DNA of 55,664 nt, taken from the NCBI GenBank assembly GCA_030694465.1, contig JAUXYJ010000011.1, positions 1 through 55,664 of the forward strand. The letters run 5' to 3'. Below are positions 1 to 8,618 of this stretch, in pieces. Each line of letters opens with the position of its first letter. Positions within the stretch are counted from its first letter, which is position 1. Under the pieces are notes generated by a model, which saw only the letters and a list, made by a program, of their open reading frames with translations, searched no databases and had not been told where the DNA came from. Source of the stretch: Deltaproteobacteria bacterium. GTDB lineage: Bacteria; Myxococcota_A; Polyangia; Polyangiales; Ga0077539. A program made the translations under genes and the position numbers.

Positions 1-310
1 CTCGCTGCGGCGGTGGCACTGCGCGTCCGGCGAGTCGCTAACGCATCGCATGCAAGCGCTACGCGCCAGCATGCGACGCTCGCTCCTCGGCGGTCGCTCC
101 GTGCTTTTTCCCGCCGCAGCCATCCTCATCATCACCCCCCATTGGGCACGCTGGGCTGGGCGCCTCTTCTTCTCCTTCGTCCGTCACGAAGGCGAAGAAG
201 AGGGGTCACTCGGTCGGGCTCAAGAGCACTATGGAGCTGGATTTTTACTCGCGAAGTGAGCTCGGTGAGCTCGGTGAGTGCGGTGAGTGCGGTGAGTGCG
301 GTGTGTGGAG
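1..310 (+). repeat. Dispersed structured repeat, copy A (contig edge)
   Basis: The first ~310 bases recur at 54964-55180 (same strand) and at 55395-55664 (opposite strand). The element has a hairpin near 48-82 (GCATCGCATGC pairing with GCATGCGACG), a GGCGG/CCGCC pairing near 90-115, and a long stem at about 162-206 (left arm CCTCTTCTTCTCCTTCGT, loop CCGTC, right arm ACGAAGGCGAAGAAGAGG). The ORFs across it are not convincing as genes. It reads as a non-coding repeat or RNA-like element cut off by the contig start. Confidence 0.8.
261..305. repeat. 9-bp tandem repeat, five units
   Basis: Five tandem 9-mers: two CTCGGTGAG, two TGCGGTGAG and one TGCGGTGTG. They sit between repeat copy A and the palindrome cluster. 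The equivalent stretch of copy C is different, so this expansion is local. Confidence 0.7.
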
Positions 311-315
311 GGGAC

Positions 316-381
316 CCGGCGACGTCGCTGGGTCACCCAACCGGCGACGTCGCTGGGTCACTCAGCCGGCGACGTCGCTGG
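316..381. repeat. Three tandem palindromes (CGCTGG variant)
   Basis: CCGGCGACGTCGCTGG occurs at 316-331, 341-356 and 366-381, with a 25-base period. All three carry the same T in the right arm, so they probably arose by local amplification of one copy. The third encodes the C-terminal PATSP of the gene on the minus strand. Confidence 0.9.
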
Positions 382-1239
382 GTCGGTCGTGGGGGCGGCG
401 TCGGACTGCCTGCGCCAGCGCCGCGCGACGACCATGATGGCCACGAGCGCGACGACGTAGCCAAGCATGAAGGCAAAGCTGAGCAGGCCTTCGCTTCGGG
501 GGACGAGCAAGAGTGACAGCAAATACAGTAGCAATAGTGGGCGCACGGTGACGGCGGCGAGGGCGTGGTCGGGCGAGAGCACTGCGCGGTAAAAGTGTCG
601 TCCGAGGGCTGCGGCGTCGTCGGTGTTGTCACAGGGGACTGGGCGCGCGCCGGCTTCGACGCGGGCGCGCACGGCGTTTTGGTGCCAGGCAAACTGCGTG
701 GCGAGGCTGCCCGAGATTTGCTGCGAGATGAGCCGGGCGGATGAGCGCGTGCGGTTGGGGTGGGACCAGGTGATAATCGCGGTTCCGTCGTCGAAATACG
801 TGGTGAAAAACCAGCGTTCGGCGAAGCGTGTCTTGATGGTGCGCAGGGTGATGGTGTGGGTGAGGTCGAGCCAGACCTCGCCGGTGCTGCGAGACATGAG
901 CGTGACGCTCTCGCGCAACGTCCCCGCGTAGGAAAATTGCAGCTCACGGAGCTGTTTCTGAAACGCCGGCGGCATGATGGCGCCAGGCGTGGGGGCCACC
1001 TTGGCGTCGCGGTAGTGCTCGCCGTCGGGCTTGGTGTATGCGCTGGGCGTGAACTTTACCCAGCGAGAGAGCAGGCGGTTGATGGGCCAGGTCTTCTGCG
1101 GCTGCACGCTCCCGTCGCCGAGCTGCGCGGCGGTACACCGCGCATGGGTCACGTGCGCGAGGGCTGCGGGCTCGCGTGGGGCTTGGTCTGCGTACGGGGT
1201 TTGGTGCTCGGCGAGCTGGGTGGGTTTGGGGTCTGTCAC
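358..1239 (-). CDS. Hypothetical protein with two C-terminal membrane helices
   Basis: A 293-residue protein starting at GTG, five bases after the stop of the upstream oxygenase gene, so the two are probably cotranscribed. Residues ~1-220 are soluble with no motif I recognise. Two hydrophobic helices (~228-245 and ~252-272) near the C-terminus suggest a membrane-anchored protein. The last residues (DPATSPAE) come from a palindromic repeat unit that has become the 3' end of the gene. Function unknown. Confidence 0.6.
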   Translation of the reverse strand: MTDPKPTQLAEHQTPYADQAPREPAALAHVTHARCTAAQLGDGSVQPQKTWPINRLLSRWVKFTPSAYTKPDGEHYRDAKVAPTPGAIMPPAFQKQLRELQFSYAGTLRESVTLMSRSTGEVWLDLTHTITLRTIKTRFAERWFFTTYFDDGTAIITWSHPNRTRSSARLISQQISGSLATQFAWHQNAVRARVEAGARPVPCDNTDDAAALGRHFYRAVLSPDHALAAVTVRPLLLLYLLSLLLVPRSEGLLSFAFMLGYVVALVAIMVVARRWRRQSDAAPTTDPATSPAE

Positions 1240-1244
1240 GGCCG

Positions 1245-2165
1245 CTAGCCTTGCTCGAACACGATGGGCAGGGTGACCTCGGAGGGGCCTTTTTGCTTAG
1301 GAAAATTCCAGCTCGCGATGGTCTTTAAGAGCGCGCGGACCAGGGCCTTGCGGGGGCGCTCGTACGTGCGTGGGGTGCGGGTTGTGTCCGAGAGCAAGCG
1401 TACGTTGTCGAGCTCACCCGAGGGCAGCACGGTGAAGCCTACGCTGAGCAAGCCCACGAGCGGCAGGCCCTTGCTGAGCGCGTCTGAGACGACGGGCTCG
1501 AGCTGCGCGGTGCGGCTCCCGAGCGAGCGCATGGACAGAGGGCCCGTGACACAGGGGCGTGGCTGTACAAACCAGCCGTGGATCACCAAGCGACCGTGCC
1601 GTGGGTCGTGGGTCCCGCGGACCTCGCGGACGCCGTGCGGGATGCGGGGATCGAAGACGGTGAGTCGGTTAAACTTGGGCTCGATCTCGCGCAAGACATC
1701 GGGCTCTTCGACGCTGCGGATGGACGTGAAATCAGACCAAAAATCCAAGACCTCGTCGCGTAACATCAGTGTTTCACCGCCGTGAAACACGCGCTTGTCC
1801 CAGTGCGTGAGTGACAGGACAAATGCCCACGGACCGTGCGGGAGGTCTCCGTGCAACTGTTGCGAGCAGCCCTCGATGTAGCAGCTCATCCACGGGGGCG
1901 AGATGTCATGGCAGCCCAGCGTTGTGCGGCCAAAGTGCACCAAGCGCTCGTGGATCGCGCGGTAGAGCGCGGGGTCAAAGTAGGTCCATGCGGGCGTACG
2001 CAGCGCGGTGTATTGTCCAGGGACGTGCCAGTAGTCCCAGACAAATCGGCCCGCGGTGGCGCTGCGAGGGTTGGCAAATCGCTGGTCAAACTCGGCGCGC
2101 AGGGCCTTGCTCTCGGGCGCAAAGTTGTCGGTCACGAGCAGCGAGCGCTCGGTCTTGTGGGCCAT
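1245..2165 (-). CDS. 2OG-Fe(II) oxygenase with C-terminal TonB-like domain
   Basis: I place the start at ATG 2165 (MAHKTERS, 306 residues), because the upstream extension of the frame is a shadow. Residues ~90-200 carry the double-stranded beta-helix signature of Fe(II)/2-oxoglutarate oxygenases: H105-G-D107, distal H177 (RIPHGV) and R192 for the co-substrate. These enzymes hydroxylate using O2 and 2-oxoglutarate; the substrate here is unknown. Residues ~232-306 resemble the TonB/AgmX C-terminal fold, with a G-x-V-x-F-T-V start, a W-N-F-P motif and a final V-x-L-P-I-x-F strand. That fusion is unusual. Divergent from the HExxH lipoprotein gene, whose proposed start overlaps this one by about nine bases. 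Confidence 0.72.
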   Translation of the reverse strand: MAHKTERSLLVTDNFAPESKALRAEFDQRFANPRSATAGRFVWDYWHVPGQYTALRTPAWTYFDPALYRAIHERLVHFGRTTLGCHDISPPWMSCYIEGCSQQLHGDLPHGPWAFVLSLTHWDKRVFHGGETLMLRDEVLDFWSDFTSIRSVEEPDVLREIEPKFNRLTVFDPRIPHGVREVRGTHDPRHGRLVIHGWFVQPRPCVTGPLSMRSLGSRTAQLEPVVSDALSKGLPLVGLLSVGFTVLPSGELDNVRLLSDTTRTPRTYERPRKALVRALLKTIASWNFPKQKGPSEVTLPIVFEQG

Positions 2166-3407
2166 GGTGCGCGCGAAGTTATCACCGCGCTTGTGCTTGT
2201 GTGCACGCAGGCGTGTGGCGGCACGCAGCGGGTGCGCGAAGAGCCTCGCAGGGGGGTCTCGCGTGCGGTGAGCGAAGCGTCTCTGCGAGCCTCGGTGTTG
2301 GCGCTCTCGCGCGAGGTGGAGAGCATCCGTGGGCTGCGATTTGTGCGGCCCGTGCAGACCCGGGTTGATCGCGCGCAGGACACTCGAGCGCACTTTGAGA
2401 CCGAGGGACAGACTGCAAACGAGCGACTGGATGCGCTGTTGGCCGTGGGGCTCGGGCTGACCCGTACCGAGCTTCATCGCGATCACGACGCGTTTGCGCG
2501 GATGATGGCGAGCGAGGCGCAGGGCTACTACGACCCGCACGAGGCTGTGTTGGTTCTGAGCGACGACGACGCGACACGGCTGCAAGAGCTGGGGCCACGT
2601 GGCACGGACGCGCGGGCGACGGTGGTGCACGAGCTCGTTCATGCGTTGCAGCATCAGCACTATCGGGCGCGGGTTGAGGTGGACGAAGATGCTCCGGCGA
2701 TGGACGACCGTGCGGACACGCGGCTGGCGCTCTTAGAGGGCGACGCGACGCTGGTCGCGCTCGAGTGGGCGGCGCGACAGCAGGGACGACGGTTGCTTGG
2801 GACCGAGGATTTAGAGCCACGGATCGCGCGTTGGCTCGAGCGCGCGATGGTGCTGACCGAGCACGATGTGGAGCCGTATTTGTTAGACGCGTTGGAGCTT
2901 CCGTATCACGCGGGGGTGCGGGCGGTGGCACAGATGCAGGCGCGTGGGGGCTGGGATGCGGTCAACCGAGCGCTCGCGGACAGCGCGCTGAGCAGCGGCG
3001 CGTTGATGCACGCAGACCGCGAACAGAGCGTGTGGCAGAGCGTGAGCGCACAGCCCGTGTCAGACCCTGCGCTGCGTGTCTTGACTGAGCGAACGCTGGG
3101 TGAAATCGAGCTGCGCTTGCTGGTCTCGCAGGTCGTGAGGGACGAGCGCGCGGGGGTGATTGCGGGCGTGTGGCGCGGCGACCGGGTGACCCTGCAGGGG
3201 ACCGAGGGAGAGGGCGCGTTGGTCCTGCGCTGGGTGATCGCGTGCGAGAGCCCCGAGGGGGCGCGTGGGCTTGTCGCGGCGCTTGAGCCCATGGTGGCGC
3301 GGTGGCGCAGGCAGGGATGTCCGCGGATGCGTGGGGCGCGCGAGGGGCTGTGCCCGGTGTCCATCGTGGCGACCGAGGCCACGGTGCGCGTGTCACGCGG
3401 CGAGTAA
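2157..3407 (+). CDS. Putative HExxH zinc metallopeptidase lipoprotein
   Basis: The core is clear: H158-E-L-V-H162 followed by ALQHQHY, then ~40 residues later LLEGDATLVALEW, whose Glu could be the third zinc ligand as in gluzincins. The start is uncertain. GTG 2157 gives a short hydrophobic N-terminus ending in CTQACGG, a plausible but imperfect lipobox, so the protein may be an envelope lipoprotein. GTG 2268 is an alternative and would remove the signal. The gene ends two bases before the stop of the convergent AfsR-like gene. Substrate unknown. Confidence 0.6.
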   Translation: MGHGAREVITALVLVCTQACGGTQRVREEPRRGVSRAVSEASLRASVLALSREVESIRGLRFVRPVQTRVDRAQDTRAHFETEGQTANERLDALLAVGLGLTRTELHRDHDAFARMMASEAQGYYDPHEAVLVLSDDDATRLQELGPRGTDARATVVHELVHALQHQHYRARVEVDEDAPAMDDRADTRLALLEGDATLVALEWAARQQGRRLLGTEDLEPRIARWLERAMVLTEHDVEPYLLDALELPYHAGVRAVAQMQARGGWDAVNRALADSALSSGALMHADREQSVWQSVSAQPVSDPALRVLTERTLGEIELRLLVSQVVRDERAGVIAGVWRGDRVTLQGTEGEGALVLRWVIACESPEGARGLVAALEPMVARWRRQGCPRMRGAREGLCPVSIVATEATVRVSRGE

Positions 3408-3409
3408 AA

Positions 3410-6019
3410 TCACTGGCGATTGCGCTTGGGGCGCCCACGCGTGGGGGGTGGTGGCGGAGGTGGCGCGGGCTCGTCGGACCAGGCGAGCGTGAGGGCGGGG
3501 CTGAGCGCGTAGCGTCCCTCGTGGTGGGTGAGCCAGGGGCGCAGGCCACGGCGGCGCAGCGAGGACAAGAGCACGTGGGCGCGGTTGTGTGCGCTGAGCG
3601 CGAGCACGCGCTCGTTGGGCCAGGTGCGCGCGATGAGCTCATCGAGAGTGAGCGAATTTGCAGGCGAAGTGAGCGTATCGACCAACGCGAAGAGCATACG
3701 CCGCAGGGTGTTGTGCGCGCTGAGGTCTTGGGTGGGCTCGCCCGTGAGGCGAAACCAGCGCTGGTCTCGGGCGACGGTGAGGGTGGGGTGTTGGGCAGCG
3801 ACAGGTGGACCCGGCGACGTCGCCGGGTTAGGGGTGAGTGCGAGGGTGGCGAGGCGCCGAGAGAGCCAGCGAGCGGCGGCGCGGACGTCGTCGGAGAGGC
3901 CCCCGAGTGATCCTGGAGAAGAGCATTCGGCGAGGGTTTTTTCGGCACGCTGGACAGCGTTGCGCAGGGCCTCGGGGGTGTCTTGGCACAGGGCGAGGTC
4001 GAGGGCGGCGCGGGTGAGGGCGAGGGTGAGGGCGCTGGCGGGGTCGGGGCTCTGGGCGAGCAAGAGGGCGCTGCGCGAGAGCTCGTCACGGGCTTGGTCG
4101 AGCAGCGCACGGTCGATCAAGACGGCGGCGAGGCGCGCGCGGGCGAGGGCTTCGGAGTGGGTGTCGCCGAGGTGAGCGAGCTGCGCGATGGCCTCTTGGT
4201 GCTCGGTCTGAGCGAGGGATGTGAGTCCACGGTGATGCAACAATACCGCGCGATTGCTGCGATGGATCGCGTGAAGCCGTGTGTCTGTGGACTGGTCTAG
4301 CTGCAGCAGGGCTTGGTCAAAGAGGGCGTGGGCTTCGTCGAGGCGGTCGCGCTCGAAGAGCAAGAGGGCGAGATTAGAGCGCAGGGTCGCGTCGAGGCGC
4401 GGGTCCTGGTGGGTGGGGGTGTGCGTGAGGGCGTCTCGGTAGCGTTGTTCGGCCTCGGTGTAGTCGGCGCGGTCGTGGGCGAGGGCGGCGAGGTTGGCGT
4501 CGATGCGCGCGAGCCAGTGGGGGCGATCGGCGCTGCGAGAGCGTGCGGCGAGGTAGTGATTCTGCGCGAGATTTACCTCGCGAAGCTGATGTGCGAGCAG
4601 CGCTTGGTCGAGCAACACCGAGGCTTCGAGTGCGGGGTGATTGCACTGCAGCGCGAGGGTCCACGCGAGGGAGAGGTCGGCCTGAGCGGTCTCGGGCGCA
4701 CCGAGGACGCGGGCGGTGTGGGCGTGCGCTTGCAGCAGCCGCGCGTGCAGGGCGGGCTCGTTGGGGGCGCGCGTGAGGGCGCGGGCGAGGGCGTCGCGGT
4801 GGGGCTTGAGCGGGCCGTGTCTGCGCACGACGGGGTCGAGGGCTAAGAGCGCGCGTGCGGTGGTGTCTGGGTGGGCCGAACGCGCTGCGATTTCGCTTAG
4901 ATTGTCGCGTTCGAGGGCGAGGGTCTCTGCGTCTTCGGGGCGCGGGTTTTCTTCGAGCGCACGTGCGAGCGTGGTGCCCTGGGCGAGGAAGTGTTGGGTG
5001 TGTCGGTGTTGGGCTTGCGGAGCGAGGGCCGGGTCACTGGCGAGCTGCTGGCTCGCGTAGGTCCGCAGCGTGTCTAAGAGCGCAAAGCGTGGGCGGCCCA
5101 GCGCGTCGGTGTGGGTCTGAACGAGCGAGCGATCGAGCAGGGCCTGCAGGGCGAGGTCTGCGCTAAGCGGGTCTGGAGCGAGCACGGCGCGTGCGGCGGC
5201 GAGGTCAAATCCGCCGCGAAAAACACTGCACGAAGCGAAGGCCTGTTGTTGCTGCGTAGACAGCAGGGCCCAGGATCCATCGATGGCTGCGCGCAGGGAC
5301 TGGTGTCGCGCGGGGGCGTCGCGGCGGGGGTTGCGCAGCGTGTCGATGTGCGCTTCGTGGGCGGTGCACAGGGCGGTGAGGCCTACGCGGCGTGCGCTCG
5401 CGGCGGCGAGCTCGAGGGCGAGGGGGACTCCCTCGAACACGCGCACGAGGGCTCGCACTTGCGGCATCGCGTCGACGCTGAGTGCGAAGCCGGTCGCGGT
5501 GATTCGCTGGACAAATAGCTGGACTGCCGAGCTCTCTTGCTCTTCGGAGTGGTCGTCGAGTGAGAGCGGGGTGAGCGTGGTGATGTGCTCGCCGTCGAGG
5601 GCGAGGGCTTCGCGCGAGGTGGCCAAGATTTGCAGCGCGGGCACGTGCGCGAGCCAGTGCGCGATGGGTGGTCCGATCAGGTGGACGAGCTGCTCGAGGT
5701 TGTCCAAGACCAAGAGTGTGGGTGTGTGCGAGGCGAGGGTCTGCGAGAGCTCGTTGAGGTCGATTGAGGGGCGCGACGCGTCGGGCTTGTGTGTGCGAAG
5801 TGTGCTGTCAATTCGCAGGTAGAATGTGTCGAGGTCTGTGCACTCAGAGAGGTCGCAGAAGGTGCCGTCGAGCGTTTGGGCGAGGGCGAGCGCGAGGCGC
5901 GTTTTTCCGATGCCACCGGGGCCCGTGAGGGTGCATAGGCGGGTGCCTTGTGCGAGCAGCTCGGTGAGCGACTGGAGCTCGCGTGTGCGACCGAGCAGAG
6001 CGGTGAGCGGGGGCGCCAT
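3410..6019 (-). CDS. AfsR/NB-ARC-type ATPase regulator with TPRs and C-terminal DNA-binding domain
   Basis: The open frame runs further upstream, but ATG 6019 (MAPPLTALLG, 869 residues) puts the conserved LLGRTREL start of the ATPase at the N-terminus. Walker A is GPGGIGKT (33-40), Walker B LLVLDNLEQ (~102-110), followed by ILATSREAL. Residues ~400-710 are Ala/Leu-rich helical repeats of TPR type. The last ~130 residues look like a winged-helix OmpR/SARP-type DNA-binding domain (LTLDELIARTWPNE... LRRRGLRPWLTHHEGRYAL) before a Pro/Arg tail. In SARP regulators the DNA-binding domain is N-terminal, so the order here is reversed. A palindrome encodes PATSP at ~731, in the linker. Probably a signal-responsive transcription regulator. 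Confidence 0.75.
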   Translation of the reverse strand: MAPPLTALLGRTRELQSLTELLAQGTRLCTLTGPGGIGKTRLALALAQTLDGTFCDLSECTDLDTFYLRIDSTLRTHKPDASRPSIDLNELSQTLASHTPTLLVLDNLEQLVHLIGPPIAHWLAHVPALQILATSREALALDGEHITTLTPLSLDDHSEEQESSAVQLFVQRITATGFALSVDAMPQVRALVRVFEGVPLALELAAASARRVGLTALCTAHEAHIDTLRNPRRDAPARHQSLRAAIDGSWALLSTQQQQAFASCSVFRGGFDLAAARAVLAPDPLSADLALQALLDRSLVQTHTDALGRPRFALLDTLRTYASQQLASDPALAPQAQHRHTQHFLAQGTTLARALEENPRPEDAETLALERDNLSEIAARSAHPDTTARALLALDPVVRRHGPLKPHRDALARALTRAPNEPALHARLLQAHAHTARVLGAPETAQADLSLAWTLALQCNHPALEASVLLDQALLAHQLREVNLAQNHYLAARSRSADRPHWLARIDANLAALAHDRADYTEAEQRYRDALTHTPTHQDPRLDATLRSNLALLLFERDRLDEAHALFDQALLQLDQSTDTRLHAIHRSNRAVLLHHRGLTSLAQTEHQEAIAQLAHLGDTHSEALARARLAAVLIDRALLDQARDELSRSALLLAQSPDPASALTLALTRAALDLALCQDTPEALRNAVQRAEKTLAECSSPGSLGGLSDDVRAAARWLSRRLATLALTPNPATSPGPPVAAQHPTLTVARDQRWFRLTGEPTQDLSAHNTLRRMLFALVDTLTSPANSLTLDELIARTWPNERVLALSAHNRAHVLLSSLRRRGLRPWLTHHEGRYALSPALTLAWSDEPAPPPPPPPTRGRPKRNRQ
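3811..3826. repeat. Palindrome inside the AfsR-like gene
   Basis: Perfect CCGGCGACGTCGCCGG read in frame as PATSP, between the helical-repeat region and the DNA-binding domain. Confidence 0.9.
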
Positions 6020-6039
6020 GGCAGAGACCCTGCGAAGGG

Positions 6040-6654
6040 TCACATGGTGCTGGGCGCGAGGGCCAGAGCGGGCACGACGTAGCGGAGCTGTGCGGGCGTT
6101 CGTTGGTAGCGCACGGCGAGCGATTGCGAGAAGAAATCCAGGGGACGAATCGGTGTGACCTGGCTGCGTCGGCCGAGGGCATCGCAGCCGATTCCCTGGG
6201 TCTGCACTGCGTGATCGCTGTCTTCGTACACGACGACGCCTGAGCGACACGCGCTTGTGGGGTCGCGGTAAACACCGACGAGCGAGCCTGGCGACGCGAT
6301 CGGGAGGGTCTGCGCGATGGGGCTCGGCGTGAGCCCGGAGAGGGTGATGTTGGCTTGGTCTGGCGCGAGGCGGATGAGCAAACGGCGGGCGCCATCGGTG
6401 CTTGTGAGCGCTAAGTCGGACCCACGGGGTCCTTCGAACCATCTGGATTCTTGCAGACCGATTGAGTTTTCGTCGCAGAGGTATGCGACGACGCGGGTGT
6501 CGTCTACGACGATCGCGAGGGCGGCGCGGTGGCCATCGATTTGGGCCGCGTAGCTCTGGTGAAGTGTGGGGGCGTCGACGTGGCTCGCGCACGCAGACAG
6601 CGCGCACGAGGCGAGCGCGAGGGGGCCGAGGCGAGCGCGACGCGAAGTGATCAC
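6040..6654 (-). CDS. Hypothetical lipoprotein
   Basis: 204 residues from GTG 6654. The N-terminus is a lipoprotein signal (RRARLGPLALASCALSAC) with lipobox LSAC, so the mature protein should be lipid-anchored in the envelope. The rest is beta-rich, with no family I recognise. Its stop is 20 bases before the start of the AfsR-like regulator on the same strand, suggesting an operon and perhaps a signal input, which is inference only. Confidence 0.6.
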   Translation of the reverse strand: MITSRRARLGPLALASCALSACASHVDAPTLHQSYAAQIDGHRAALAIVVDDTRVVAYLCDENSIGLQESRWFEGPRGSDLALTSTDGARRLLIRLAPDQANITLSGLTPSPIAQTLPIASPGSLVGVYRDPTSACRSGVVVYEDSDHAVQTQGIGCDALGRRSQVTPIRPLDFFSQSLAVRYQRTPAQLRYVVPALALAPSTM

Positions 6655-6715
6655 GAGGTCCTAAGGGGGTACGCGTGCGTGCGTGCAGAGTCTAGTGTGG
6701 GCTGAAAAATCGCTG

Positions 6716-7090
6716 TCATTGGCACACTCCTCCGCCGGACGGTCCCGCGTGCGGGCAGTGCGTCGCGGGGGTCATCGAGGCGGGCTGATCGACGTGGTAG
6801 AGGCGGCAGAAGAGCGAGTTTCCGGTGGTGTCATTGCGAGCGCCGGTGAGCGGAAACGCAGCGCAGGCGGTCATGCACGCGCCGGTGTTTGCATAGAGCG
6901 TGTTGGGGCCGTCGCAGTGGGCCGCGGCGATGGTGCAGTACTCGGCGCAGAGCGCGGATGAGTTTGCGGCGTCTTGGGCGGGGCTCGCGTCGGTGGAGGT
7001 GACATCGGGGCTGGTGGTGGGGGCCGGGGCGCACGCTGCGAGGGCGAGGGCGAGGGAGAGACCAAGGGCGCGAAACGAGGGGGTTGTCAT
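6716..7090 (-). CDS. Small Cys-rich lipoprotein
   Basis: 124 residues from ATG 7090 with a clear lipobox (LALAAC). After a Thr/Ser/Asp/Ala linker come eight cysteines (CAEYC, HC, ACMTAC, FC, HC, VC), suggesting a small disulfide-bonded exported domain. Divergent from the Tat-type gene at 7219; the 128 bases between should hold both promoters. Function unknown. Confidence 0.6.
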   Translation of the reverse strand: MTTPSFRALGLSLALALAACAPAPTTSPDVTSTDASPAQDAANSSALCAEYCTIAAAHCDGPNTLYANTGACMTACAAFPLTGARNDTTGNSLFCRLYHVDQPASMTPATHCPHAGPSGGGVCQ

Positions 7091-7218
7091 GGGGGCAGAG
7101 CGTGCGGGGGAGGGCTGGGGGTGCGCGAGTTATTTGGACTTATTTGTGCGGGCAGGGGTCTGTGAAATCACTGCAAATAGGCAGCGTGAACAGCGATGAT
7201 GGCGCACAAGCAAGGGCT

Positions 7219-7725
7219 ATGAAGCGAAGAGAGTTTGTGGCGTTTTTGGGAGTGGGTGTCGCGGCGGCGATGGCGGCGTGCGGTGTCTCGGTGCAGGGCG
7301 AAGAGGACGGGGGCGCGGGGGATGCGGGCGACGGGGATGCGGGCGAGGGTATGTTGGTGAGCGCGATCCCGGCGGTTGTGGTGGGGGCTGCGGGGCGGGT
7401 CACGATCCGGAGGAGCTTTGATGTGCTGCTCGAGGACCGGGCGTGCGCGGGGCACGCGCACGGGCTGCGGGTGCTCGCGGGGAGCTATGATCGGGACACG
7501 CCGGTGGAGTACCTCGGCGGGTCTCACTTGGTGCGGCTGCGACCGAGCGAATTGGTGAGGCTCGAAGCGGGCGAGGTCTTGCCCTTTGCGACCGTGGGCC
7601 CGGGGCCAGGGCATGGGCACTGCGGGCGCGCGGTGCGGGCGGAGATGCGGCCGCGATTGCCAGCGGATCGGGAGGCGTATACGTGCGCGCTGCGGGACAC
7701 GACGGCCGAGTGCACCGTGCGATGA
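7219..7725 (+). CDS. Exported His-rich protein with Tat-like lipoprotein signal
   Basis: 168 residues from ATG 7219. The N-terminus MKRREFVAFLGVGVAAAMAAC combines a twin-arginine-like RREF start with lipobox MAAC, so it may be a Tat-exported lipoprotein. A Gly/Asp/Ala linker follows. The C-terminal half has His clusters (GHAHG, GPGHGHCG) and several Cys, which could bind a metal. No family recognised. Confidence 0.6.
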   Translation: MKRREFVAFLGVGVAAAMAACGVSVQGEEDGGAGDAGDGDAGEGMLVSAIPAVVVGAAGRVTIRRSFDVLLEDRACAGHAHGLRVLAGSYDRDTPVEYLGGSHLVRLRPSELVRLEAGEVLPFATVGPGPGHGHCGRAVRAEMRPRLPADREAYTCALRDTTAECTVR

Positions 7726-7756
7726 GTGCCGTGGGTGAGGGCGGTGTCGATCTTCG

Positions 7757-7784
7757 TTGACAGGGGAGGGAATTCGGGTAGAAA
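7757..7784 (+). promoter_or_regulatory. Sigma-70-like promoter for tRNA-Asn
   Basis: TTGACA at 7757-7762 and TAGAAA at 7779-7784 with a 16-base spacer, ending 12 bases before the tRNA. Confidence 0.6.
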
Positions 7785-7796
7785 CGGCGTCCCAAT

Positions 7797-7871
7797 TCCG
7801 ACTTAGCTCAGTGGTAGAGCAGGCGGCTGTTAACCGCCTGGTCGCTGGTTCAAGTCCAGCAGTCGGAGCCA
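7797..7871 (+). tRNA. tRNA-Asn (anticodon GTT), CCA encoded
   Basis: A full cloverleaf: acceptor TCCGACT pairs with AGTCGGA, D-arm GCTC/GAGC, anticodon stem GGCGG/CCGCC around CTGTTAA, T-arm GCTGG/CCAGC with TTCAAGT, discriminator G, then templated CCA. The anticodon reads GTT, so Asn. Confidence 0.97.
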
Positions 7872-7900
7872 GAAGAGAGCCTCGCAAGAGGCAAAGAGAG

Positions 7901-7936
7901 AACCCCCGCAGGAGCAATCCCACGGGGGTTTTTTTG
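7901..7936 (+). terminator. Rho-independent terminator after tRNA-Asn
   Basis: AACCCCCG and CGGGGGTT form an eight-pair stem around a 14-base loop, followed by a run of T residues. Confidence 0.85.
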
Positions 7937-8022
7937 TTGGGTTGCGTGGGCGCGAAGAGAACACAGGCGTTCTCAGCGGGCGATTCTCCCCGGGGAATCA
8001 GGCTCGCGTTGCACAGGGCGCG

Positions 8023-8517
8023 CTACGCAATCGACCGCTGGGTAAACGCAGCCTGGGTCGCCTCGTTGGGCCATGTGACCAGCGCCGAGCCCGCGTTGCA
8101 CGGCGTATGGGCAAGGTCTAGCGAGGTCTGGAGCAACGACCGCGGACCATGGTGTTCACGCATCGCCTCAATCATGAACGCAAACTCGTTGAGAAAGCCG
8201 ACGACGCGCCGGCTGGCCGTGGTGCTCACGGTTGACTGCGCCATCGCGAAGCGCTCGCGCTCAATGGCCGCGCGATCAACGCCCAGTTTGTCGAGGACTT
8301 TTGTCAACGCGCGCGGCAGCTCGATCGCGATCGCGCTGAGCGCCTCGCGCGGAAGGACCATCGACAGCAGGGTCTTCTCACTGACGCAGAGGATGAGGCC
8401 GTCGTGTGTGACGTTGGCGTACCAATCTCCGAGCACGGTGGTCGGAGTCGGCGGCTCTTTCAAGGGCGCTGCCTTCATGGCGGTGAGCAGCTTGCGGGTG
8501 GCACGGATGCAGAACAC
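8023..8517 (-). CDS. DUF6933-like hypothetical protein
   Basis: 164 residues starting MFCIRATRKLL. The N-terminal strand, then LGDWYANVTHDG and LCVSEKTLLSMVLP, match my memory of the DUF6933 pattern (a small alpha/beta family of unknown function). The assignment is from pattern memory only. It lies just downstream of the tRNA terminator, on the opposite strand and in the same direction as the nuclease-like gene at 8619. Confidence 0.55.
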   Translation of the reverse strand: MFCIRATRKLLTAMKAAPLKEPPTPTTVLGDWYANVTHDGLILCVSEKTLLSMVLPREALSAIAIELPRALTKVLDKLGVDRAAIERERFAMAQSTVSTTASRRVVGFLNEFAFMIEAMREHHGPRSLLQTSLDLAHTPCNAGSALVTWPNEATQAAFTQRSIA

Positions 8518-8618
8518 TCAGACAATCTCCAGCGGGATTACAGCACACTCCGCGGTGTTGGGCACCGATGTCCCCGGTCCGCCGAAGCCCTCGCGAGCGC
8601 CAATCCACCCACCGGCCC

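Noticed and set aside
13..516. Plus-strand ORF over the repeat at the contig start
   Set aside because: It runs through a structured repeat and tandem 9-mers and is Arg-rich; no family resemblance.
333..947. Long minus-strand ORF overlapping the gene at 358
   Set aside because: Very rich in Arg, Pro, Ser and Thr; it is a frame shadow typical of high-GC DNA.
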